The position numbers and the translations under genes are program-made. The notes under the pieces are model-generated. The model did not search any database. It worked only from the letters and a program-made list of their open reading frames with translations, and had not been told where the DNA came from. DNA of 64,000 nucleotides, taken from NCBI GenBank assembly GCA_965214565.1, contig OZ243951.1:3162001-3226000 (forward strand), in the 5' to 3' direction. The first letter of the stretch is position 1, and each line of letters starts with the position of its first letter. Below are positions 1 through 6,490 of the stretch, one piece after another. The stretch is from VXYK01 sp965214565 (GTDB lineage: Bacteria; Actinomycetota; Acidimicrobiia; Acidimicrobiales; Aldehydirespiratoraceae).

Positions 1-338
1 CCGGTAGCACCGGGAAGGTCGCTGTGGCCAACGGTTTCACCTGGACCCGCTACTGGGTTCGCTTCGACGACGGCAAGGCTGTCGGGCATGTCGACCACCA
101 TTCTCTAGTCAAGCGGCGCGACTACGAAGAGTTCCTGTCGGCCCGCGAGCGCGAGGAAATCGAAGCCATTAAGGCTGCAGAACAAGCCGCGAAAGCGGCC
201 GCCGAGGCTCCCGATGCCTCCGATGCTCCCGCTGTCGGCGCAGGCGCGCCAGGCGGTGCTGTCCAGGTCAACGGGGTGACGATCCCCCAACGGCTCCTCG
301 ACATGAGCGCCGCGGCCCGACAACGCCTCGGGGCCTGA
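1..338 (+). CDS. conserved hypothetical protein, 5' end outside window
   Basis: The reading frame is open from the left edge to a TGA at 336-338. A GTG at 24 could start it, but codons before it (GSTGKVA) read like coding sequence, so the gene probably begins upstream. The visible part has a compact aromatic segment (FTWTRYWVRFDDG, then VGHVDHHSLV), then a charged Glu/Lys helix and an Ala-rich linker ending in VNGVTIPQRLLDMSAAARQRLG. From memory it resembles short actinobacterial proteins of unknown function. No enzyme motif is visible and I assign no role. Confidence 0.55.
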   Translation, partial: GSTGKVAVANGFTWTRYWVRFDDGKAVGHVDHHSLVKRRDYEEFLSAREREEIEAIKAAEQAAKAAAEAPDASDAPAVGAGAPGGAVQVNGVTIPQRLLDMSAAARQRLGA

Positions 339-372
339 CCCGCGCGTAGCCCAATCAAGCCGGACCCCGTGG

Positions 373-1200
373 TCAGCGGATCTGGGGTTTGATGCGTTGA
401 CTGCCGCTGAACGAGTCGACGCCTGCCTCCATGGCCGCCTTGTCGAATCCGGTGGTGAGGATGGCCGGAGCGACAGCGATGGCATTGAGGCGTCCCATGT
501 CGTTGGCCGCCCAGATGGCGCGCAGCGTCGCCTGCACGGCCCAAGAGGGCTGTGAGGCAATCGCCTCGGCGATCCAAGCGGCTCTCGAGAGCAGGTCCTC
601 GGCGGCACACACCTCGCTGACCAAGCCGACCCGCATCGCCGTGGCCGCGCTCATCCTCTCATGGTTGCCCAACAGCGAGATCCGCAGAATCTCCCCGAGA
701 GGCATGCGCTGGAGCATCTTCATCGGCTCATATACCGCAGCCATGCCGTAGGTCACGTGCGGGTCGAAGAATGTTGCGTGATCGGCGGAGATGATCACAT
801 CGGACTCGGCGAGCATATAGAACGCTCCGCCGGCGGCCATGCCGTTGACCGCGCACACCACCGGTTTCCAGAGGTCACACGACTTGGGGCCCAGATTGTC
901 GCCGGGGTCGTCGTACATAAAGTTGTTGGAGGTGCCGTACAGCCCGGGCGAGTCGTCCAGAGCTGTGAACTCGCCTTCGTCGCGGTCGATGCCGACGCAG
1001 AACGCCTTCCCCCCCGCCGCGGTCAGGACGATCGCGTGAACTTCGTCGTCACGACGGAAGGCCTTCCAGGTGTCGTGGATCTCCTGTTCCATTGTCGGGC
1101 TGAAGGCGTTGTAGGCGTCGGGGCGGTTGAGCGTGACCCACCCGACATGGTCGCGAGTCTCAACGATGATCGTCTCATAGGAGCCGTAGTCAGTGGTCAT
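373..1200 (-). CDS. enoyl-CoA hydratase/isomerase (crotonase) family protein
   Basis: A 275-residue crotonase-fold protein, presumably acting on acyl-CoA thioesters in the cytoplasm. The start is the ATG at 1198-1200 (MTTDYGSYETIIVET), because crotonases begin shortly before the first strand and the open frame above it is unrelated in character. The substrate segment VGWVTLNRPDAYNAFS is typical. The oxyanion-hole regions are GKAFCVGIDRDEGEF and AVNGMAAGGAFYML. The usual second catalytic Glu is not obvious in the FFDPHVTYGMAAVYEPM segment, so hydratase, isomerase or another crotonase chemistry cannot be separated. The alpha/beta-hydrolase gene lies 19 nt upstream on the same strand, suggesting cotranscription. 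Confidence 0.88.
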   Translation of the reverse strand: MTTDYGSYETIIVETRDHVGWVTLNRPDAYNAFSPTMEQEIHDTWKAFRRDDEVHAIVLTAAGGKAFCVGIDRDEGEFTALDDSPGLYGTSNNFMYDDPGDNLGPKSCDLWKPVVCAVNGMAAGGAFYMLAESDVIISADHATFFDPHVTYGMAAVYEPMKMLQRMPLGEILRISLLGNHERMSAATAMRVGLVSEVCAAEDLLSRAAWIAEAIASQPSWAVQATLRAIWAANDMGRLNAIAVAPAILTTGFDKAAMEAGVDSFSGSQRIKPQIR

Positions 1201-1219
1201 GGCATTGCCCTTCGTAGTT

Positions 1220-2065
1220 TCAACGTTGTGGTCCGGTCGTGTTACGTCTGCTCGCCCTCCGTCTATCAAGCCAGGGTCTATCGAGCCAGGCCAGCACAGC
1301 ATCGGCAACCGCGGCGGGTTGTTCGGGGAGCAGTGCGTGTCCCGCGTCGGCGATGGTCGCCATCGACGCCCGGTCCCCGAGCTCCGCGCAGAGTCGCACC
1401 GCATTCTCAGGCACCGCCATGACGTCATATTCTGGTTGAACGACCAAGACCTCTTTCCCGCCCGCTCTCCACCAGTATTCGACAGGCTGTGCCGCAGTCG
1501 CCGCTGCCTGCACCGCGGCCACGACCCCGTACCAGCCGTCGAACCAGACCGACGCGTCGTTGCCGGGAGCAAAGAACGCCTGGCTCACCGCTTGGAGATG
1601 CTTGTCATCGGACAGTTCGGCGTCGAAGACCCGCCGCAGAGCCGATGTGTGCTGCGGGGCCGGCGGAATCAGGCCACCGCAGCACAGCAGCACGACGCTG
1701 TCGACCAGATCTCCGAAGTCGGTCGCAACCATGCGTGACACCCGGTTCCCGAACGCGTGGCCGACGATGGTCACCGGCCTGGCGCACAGTGCCCCGATCA
1801 CAGCGGCGACATCGGCGGCCAGATCAGCCATTGTGAGTCCGCTGAGTTCGCCGGTGGACCCGCCTATCCCGCGGGGTTGGGGCGCAATAGCGTGATAGCC
1901 CGCATCTGCGAGTTGCCCCGACAGCAGATCGAAGTCTCCCGCACCGCGTCCGAGCGACGGAATCAGCACCACCGGCGGACCCTCGCCTCGTTCAATGACC
2001 TCGATCGGGCCAGCGGGCCCGTCGACGATGGCCTGATGGTGTTTGGCTGGTTCGGCTGGGGACAT
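1220..2065 (-). CDS. alpha/beta-hydrolase fold protein with Ala at the nucleophile elbow
   Basis: A 281-residue alpha/beta-hydrolase. The oxyanion strand PPVVLIPSLGRGAGDF and the lipase-like topology are clear, as is a late ADAGHALLPEQP segment carrying the likely catalytic His. The nucleophile elbow, normally G-x-S-x-G, reads GHAFGN, so residue 104 is Ala (codon 1754-1756). The protein may be a non-hydrolytic member or may use another residue. I recall GHAFGN in other actinobacterial and proteobacterial homologues, so it is probably not a sequencing error. It sits 19 nt upstream of a crotonase gene and is divergent from uridine kinase. Confidence 0.85.
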   Translation of the reverse strand: MSPAEPAKHHQAIVDGPAGPIEVIERGEGPPVVLIPSLGRGAGDFDLLSGQLADAGYHAIAPQPRGIGGSTGELSGLTMADLAADVAAVIGALCARPVTIVGHAFGNRVSRMVATDFGDLVDSVVLLCCGGLIPPAPQHTSALRRVFDAELSDDKHLQAVSQAFFAPGNDASVWFDGWYGVVAAVQAAATAAQPVEYWWRAGGKEVLVVQPEYDVMAVPENAVRLCAELGDRASMATIADAGHALLPEQPAAVADAVLAWLDRPWLDRRRASRRNTTGPQR

Positions 2066-2147
2066 ACTCGTCGATTCTGGAGCGTTGAGGGATTCTGGCA
2101 GGCCCTTGGATTATGGCGACCAGTCAACCAGGGTACGGTGTGCGTTC

Positions 2148-2768
2148 GTGGGAATCATCGTAGGGATCTGCGGCGGCTCAGGGGCAGGAAAGACGACCCT
2201 CGTCAACGAGTTGATCCGCCACCTGCGCCAGGACCGGATTTCGCCTGTGGCCTTCGACTCCTACTACCGGGACCTGTCGCACATCTCCGTGGCGGAGCGG
2301 ATGGAGGTCAACTACGACCACCCTGATTCGCTCGACCACGAGTTGTTCATCGAACACCTGCAGGAGCTTCGCCGGGGCCGCCCGGTGGAGATCCCCGAGT
2401 ACGACTTCGCCACCCACACGCGCACCGGCGAGGTGACAGTGGTGCAACCCAACGAGATCGTCGTTCTCGACGGCATCCTCTTGCTGCACTTCGGACAGAT
2501 AAGGGATCTGATCGATCTGACGGTGTTCATCGACATCGATGAGAAGGTGCGCCTCGAGCGACGGGCGCAACGCGATGTGCGTGAACGCGGCCGGGATGTT
2601 GACGATGTACACCGCCAGTTCTGGGCGACCGTCGCGCCCATGCACGACAGATTCGTCCAGCCGTCAGCACAACACGCCGACCGGGTGGTCACAGTCGACG
2701 AGTCGCTGGAAACCGTGGCCCGTGAACTAGCAGCAGAAATTTCTGCCCTGCAAAGTCACGCTGGATAG
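2148..2768 (+). CDS. udk: uridine kinase
   Basis: Phosphorylates uridine/cytidine to UMP/CMP in pyrimidine salvage. The Walker A loop is GICGGSGAGKTT at the N-terminus. It is followed by the uridine kinase features DSYYRDL, NYDHPDSLDH, EIPEYDFATHTR and the acidic strand VVLDGILLL. The start chosen is GTG 2148, which gives 206 residues, the usual length. An in-frame ATG at 2043 would add 35 unrelated residues and overlap the start of the divergent hydrolase. The Wzm-like permease follows after 14 nt on the same strand, so the genes may be cotranscribed although functionally unlinked. Confidence 0.9.
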   Translation: MGIIVGICGGSGAGKTTLVNELIRHLRQDRISPVAFDSYYRDLSHISVAERMEVNYDHPDSLDHELFIEHLQELRRGRPVEIPEYDFATHTRTGEVTVVQPNEIVVLDGILLLHFGQIRDLIDLTVFIDIDEKVRLERRAQRDVRERGRDVDDVHRQFWATVAPMHDRFVQPSAQHADRVVTVDESLETVARELAAEISALQSHAG

Positions 2769-2782
2769 GCTCCCAACGGCCT

Positions 2783-3625
2783 GTGCAGCCTTCCCTCATG
2801 TCCTCACGCCTTATGCCCCCACTGTCGCCTTCGGTTCGCAAGAGCATCACCCTGATCTACCACTTTGCTGAACGCGAGTCGAAGTCCCTCTACAAGCGCA
2901 GCATGCTCGGCTGGTTCTGGTCGTTGTTGAACCCGTTGGTCACCGTTGGGGTCTACTGGTTCATTTTCGGCACGGTGTACCGAGCGATGCCTCCAGCGAC
3001 CGACAACGGGAACGCCGAGAGTTTCGGGCTCTACCTCTTCACCGGCCTTGTGGTCTGGACCCTGTTCACTGGCCTTGTCAACGGTTCGATGGAATGGCTG
3101 AGTTCGGTGAGCGATCTGCGCAAGAAGATCTACTTTCCGACTGAGACAGCTCTGTTGGGCGGTGCTGCTTCGATGCTTGTGCAGACGTTGCTCGAGGTCG
3201 CGGTGCTGCTGGCCATCATGGCGGCACTCTCCAATATCGCTTGGACGCTCGTGTTCCTGCCGGTCGCGATGGTGCTCGCGTTGGGGTTCGGTCTGGGGCT
3301 CGGGTTCATCGTCTCGGTGCTCAACGCCCGTTACCGCGACGTCAAGTATCTGGTGGGCATCGTGTTGAACGTCGCGTTCTTCGCGGTGCCCATCGTCTAC
3401 ACACCGCAGCTCCTCGAGAGAGAGGACGTGCCCGATACAGCGCGTGTCCTCCTGGAATGGAACCCGATGGCCCTTATCATCGAGGTCGCCCGTGACGCCA
3501 CCTACTTCCTGCAGGTTCCGCTCTGGAATCGATTCCTGGCGGCGCTGGCCTGGTCTGTCGCAACGTTCTCGATCGGCTGGATCTTCTTTCGCAGGCAGAG
3601 CATGTCGATCAGCGAGGAACCGTGA
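2783..3625 (+). CDS. ABC-2 type polysaccharide export permease (Wzm/TagG family)
   Basis: The membrane half of a glycopolymer exporter. The 280 residues show an amphipathic start with the family-typical segment LYKRSMLGWFWSLLNPL, then about six hydrophobic segments and a basic C-terminus. The partner ATPase overlaps by 4 nt (GTGA), indicating translational coupling. The start is GTG 2783; ATG 2798 or 2813 are equally possible, as no clear ribosome binding site is seen. With the neighbouring glycosyltransferase, pyruvyl transferase and rmlABCD genes, the likely cargo is a lipid-linked rhamnose-containing surface glycan. Confidence 0.9.
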   Translation: MQPSLMSSRLMPPLSPSVRKSITLIYHFAERESKSLYKRSMLGWFWSLLNPLVTVGVYWFIFGTVYRAMPPATDNGNAESFGLYLFTGLVVWTLFTGLVNGSMEWLSSVSDLRKKIYFPTETALLGGAASMLVQTLLEVAVLLAIMAALSNIAWTLVFLPVAMVLALGFGLGLGFIVSVLNARYRDVKYLVGIVLNVAFFAVPIVYTPQLLEREDVPDTARVLLEWNPMALIIEVARDATYFLQVPLWNRFLAALAWSVATFSIGWIFFRRQSMSISEEP

Positions 3626-4386
3626 GCGTCGGCGCGATCCGAGTCGACTCGGTCTCCAAACGGTTCCGCCTTGAACGCAACCGCCCGAGTTCGCTCAAAG
3701 AGGCGGTCCTGCGCTCACGCCGCAAGCGTGACACCGACGAGTTCTGGGTCCTCACCGATGTCGACTTGGAGATCGCTGCGGGTTGCTTCTTCGGCCTGAT
3801 CGGACACAACGGCAGCGGCAAGTCGACTCTGCTGCGCCTCATGGCGGGAATTCATCGACCGACCCATGGTTCGGTGGAGGCCGAGGGCCGGCTCTCGGCG
3901 CTGCTGGAGCTCGGCTCGGGTTTCCACCCAGACCTGACGGGTCGTGAGAACGTGTATCTCAACGGTGCAATGCTGGGGCTGGCTCGCAAACAGATGACCG
4001 AGTTGATGGACGACATCATCAGCTTCTCGGGTATCGGAGAATTCGTCGACGAGCCGGTCAAGATCTACTCGAGCGGGATGTACGTGCGGCTCGGCTTCGC
4101 GGTCGCGGTCAACGTCGAGCCAGACATCCTGCTGGTCGATGAGGTGATCGCAGTCGGCGACGAAGAGTTCCAGCGGAGGTGCTGGAAGCACATGGACATG
4201 CTGCGCGAGCGGGGCACGACCATCGTGCTGGTCTCGCACAACACCGATCTGATGACCCGATGCGATCAGGTCGGGTGGCTGGACCACGGCAGGCTCGCCG
4301 GGGTCGGCGCTCCAAGCGATGTCGTCGCCGCATATCTGGCGTTGGTCGATTCAGGTGACAACACCCTGCACACCCGCGGCCAGTGA
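3622..4386 (+). CDS. polysaccharide export ABC transporter ATPase (Wzt/TagH family)
   Basis: The ATPase partner of the upstream Wzm-like permease. Of the 254 residues, the Walker A loop is LIGHNGSGKSTLL, the signature is IYSSGMYVRLGFAVA (the degenerate YSSGM form typical of Wzt/TagH), Walker B is ILLVDEVIAVGD and the switch His is in LVSHN. There is no C-terminal carbohydrate-binding domain, so the export is probably not the chain-length-coupled type seen with long Wzt proteins. The start is the GTG that overlaps the permease stop (GTGA). The gene ends facing the pyruvyl transferase gene; the 144 nt between them hold no feature I recognise. Confidence 0.92.
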   Translation: MSVGAIRVDSVSKRFRLERNRPSSLKEAVLRSRRKRDTDEFWVLTDVDLEIAAGCFFGLIGHNGSGKSTLLRLMAGIHRPTHGSVEAEGRLSALLELGSGFHPDLTGRENVYLNGAMLGLARKQMTELMDDIISFSGIGEFVDEPVKIYSSGMYVRLGFAVAVNVEPDILLVDEVIAVGDEEFQRRCWKHMDMLRERGTTIVLVSHNTDLMTRCDQVGWLDHGRLAGVGAPSDVVAAYLALVDSGDNTLHTRGQ

Positions 4387-4530
4387 CCTGCCTGGAACAG
4401 CGGCGGGCCCAGTTGGGGGCTGTCAACGAGGCTCGAAACTGTCAGGGACATTCTCGGGTGCGCCCTGAGGCTCCGTCGGCTTGGTGCTTTCGCCAGAAAA
4501 GGACCTTGTCTGTGTGTGGTCCCGGAACGC

Positions 4531-5637
4531 TCAGTCCGCGATGCAGGCGGCCACAAGTTCGCGCAGTGCCTGGTGGTGCAACTCGACTCCACGAGGGACT
4601 GCAGGATCAGAGGGCCCGGAGAGCTGACAGGTCGGCAACTCGGACCACTGGTTGATTCTGGTCACGAGCTGACTGTCGAGTTGCCCAACCAGCGAAGCGA
4701 TTTTGGCCTCATTCGAGCAGACGATTGCAGGAGTGCCGGTCCGCGCAGCAACCACAACCGGGTGGTAGCGGCTGCTGACCAACAGCCGAGCCGAACGGAT
4801 CCGATCCACCTGCTCATCGATACCCGGTCCCAGAATCTCGGTGTCCTGTCGAATTCGCGAGGCCAGAAGCTGCGCGTACTGAAGGTCGCGCCCGCCGCGG
4901 AAGCAGGCTAGGGCGATCGACGCACCTACACGTTCGGCGAGCGCGCCGAGCGCAGCGGCGACCGGTGAGGGATCCTCTGTTGTGAGGCGACGGCCGGCGG
5001 GGCGCAGCCGCCCGGGGGCGACAGCGGGACCGATGGCCACGACGATCTCCGAGTGCCGCTGCGACGGTTCAAGGTCCAGACCGAATACCAGGTCGGCACC
5101 GACGGAGGCGTCCACACCGGCAGCAGCCATCGCCGAGGCCGACGCAGGATCGCGCACCACCACAGGTGCGCCTTGAAGCACGGATCGAAGGATCCGCCGC
5201 GACGAGCCTCGCCTCAATGGTTCGGCGCCCAGTCCCACGCCGACTACCGGCTTGCCGCGCCGCACCAGCAGCAGGGGGGCTAGGAGGTGGCCCGGAAGGC
5301 TCCAGACGCTGCTCCGATCCTGGATTATCCCACCGGGACCGACGCACACGCCGTCTATCGGCGCGCCCCGGCCACTCGTCCCACCTGTAGAGCCTCGGCG
5401 GTTGGACAGCGCGCGGAGCCAAACCCGCGGCCCCCAAGCCACCGTCTCCACGCCATGCAGGACCGACGAGGTTTCGGGATCCCGAGAGACGACCACCGGG
5501 ACCGCTCCCGCGGAACGCAGATGGTCGACCACAGCAGATATGAGCAGTTCGTCACCGACGTTGCCCGCGCCTGACCAGCCGCAGACCAGGATACGAGGAA
5601 CGGTGCCAACACCCGGGTCGGGCACGCTCGCGATCAT
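4531..5637 (-). CDS. csaB: polysaccharide pyruvyl transferase (CsaB-like)
   Basis: A 368-residue member of the polysaccharide pyruvyl transferase family, which moves pyruvate from phosphoenolpyruvate onto a sugar as a ketal. The N-terminal CGWSGAGNVGDELL motif, the VGPGGIIQD segment and the C-terminal SSRYHPVVVAARTGTPAI segment are characteristic of CsaB. In Bacillus, CsaB pyruvylates the wall polysaccharide that SLH domains bind. Here an SLH protein is encoded about 0.9 kb away. The gene is divergent from the GT2 gene, with only 38 nt between starts, containing an inverted repeat. The acceptor sugar is not shown by the sequence. Confidence 0.85.
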   Translation of the reverse strand: MIASVPDPGVGTVPRILVCGWSGAGNVGDELLISAVVDHLRSAGAVPVVVSRDPETSSVLHGVETVAWGPRVWLRALSNRRGSTGGTSGRGAPIDGVCVGPGGIIQDRSSVWSLPGHLLAPLLLVRRGKPVVGVGLGAEPLRRGSSRRILRSVLQGAPVVVRDPASASAMAAAGVDASVGADLVFGLDLEPSQRHSEIVVAIGPAVAPGRLRPAGRRLTTEDPSPVAAALGALAERVGASIALACFRGGRDLQYAQLLASRIRQDTEILGPGIDEQVDRIRSARLLVSSRYHPVVVAARTGTPAIVCSNEAKIASLVGQLDSQLVTRINQWSELPTCQLSGPSDPAVPRGVELHHQALRELVAACIAD

Positions 5638-5645
5638 GAGGCGGA

Positions 5646-5665
5646 CGCTAGCGCCACTGCTAGCG
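5646..5665. promoter_or_regulatory. inverted repeat in the divergent csaB/GT2 start region
   Basis: CGCTAGC and GCTAGCG are perfect 7-bp inverted arms around a 6-nt spacer. The repeat occupies most of the 38 nt between the csaB start and the GT2 start, so it could be an operator or a 5' leader hairpin. No regulator gene is adjacent. Confidence 0.4.
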
Positions 5666-5675
5666 TTATTCGCCC

Positions 5676-6410
5676 ATGGACGAAACCCTTGGACCCCGCC
5701 TCAGCGTCGTCATGCCCTGCTACAACGAGGCCGCGACCGTCGCGGAGATGGTCAAGCGAGTGCTGGCGAGCCCTCACACAGCTGAGCTGGTCATCGTCGA
5801 CGACGGCTCAACCGACGGCACCCGCGAACTCCTCGACGGTTTAGACGACTCCCGGGTCCGAATCCTGCTGCAGCCTGAGAACCGCGGCAAGGGGGCCGCG
5901 ATCCGACGTGGTTTCGAGGTTGCATCGGCGGAGTTCGTGATCGTCCAGGACGCCGATCTCGAATACGACCCGCGCGACTACGACATCATGCTCGAACCGC
6001 TGCTCAGCGGTTCCGCTGACGTGGTCTACGGGAGTCGCTTCCAGTCGGGTCGCCCGCGTCGAGTCCTGTACTTCTGGCATTCGGTCGGGAATCGGTTCCT
6101 CACGCTGCTCTCGAACATGTTCACTGACTTGAATCTCACCGACATGGAAACCTGCTACAAGGCATTTCGCATCGAGGTGGTCCAGACGCTAGACCTGCGC
6201 GAGAACCGGTTCGGGATCGAACCTGAGATAACCGCAAAGGTGGCCGCCGGAGGCTGGCGGATCTGGGAAGTCGGAATCTCCTACTCGGGGCGCACCTACG
6301 CGGAGGGCAAGAAGATCAACTGGCGTGACGGTGTAGCCGCTCTCGGTTGCATCGTGAAGTACGGAGTCACTACCCGTCGCCGACAACGCCCGTCGGCAGG
6401 GTCACCCTGA
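5676..6410 (+). CDS. family 2 glycosyltransferase, polyprenyl-phosphate sugar synthase type
   Basis: A 244-residue GT-A enzyme like dolichol- or undecaprenyl-phosphate mannose/glucose synthases. Visible are SVVMPCYNEAATV, the nucleotide-sugar motif VIVDDGSTDGT, ENRGKGAAIRRG, the metal-binding DXD-like VQDADLEYDPRDY, and the acceptor region DMETCYKAFR. No C-terminal membrane anchor is present, so it is a soluble or peripheral form. It likely loads a sugar onto a polyprenyl carrier for the surface glycan made by this locus, or for membrane glycosyltransferases. The start is ATG 5676. Confidence 0.9.
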   Translation: MDETLGPRLSVVMPCYNEAATVAEMVKRVLASPHTAELVIVDDGSTDGTRELLDGLDDSRVRILLQPENRGKGAAIRRGFEVASAEFVIVQDADLEYDPRDYDIMLEPLLSGSADVVYGSRFQSGRPRRVLYFWHSVGNRFLTLLSNMFTDLNLTDMETCYKAFRIEVVQTLDLRENRFGIEPEITAKVAAGGWRIWEVGISYSGRTYAEGKKINWRDGVAALGCIVKYGVTTRRRQRPSAGSP

Positions 6411-6490
6411 ACAGAAGCCGCACGCGGGTAGAATAGCGGCGCCGATATGGGCGCGCGCCATGCCTAGTCACGACACCATGAGAGTAGCAA

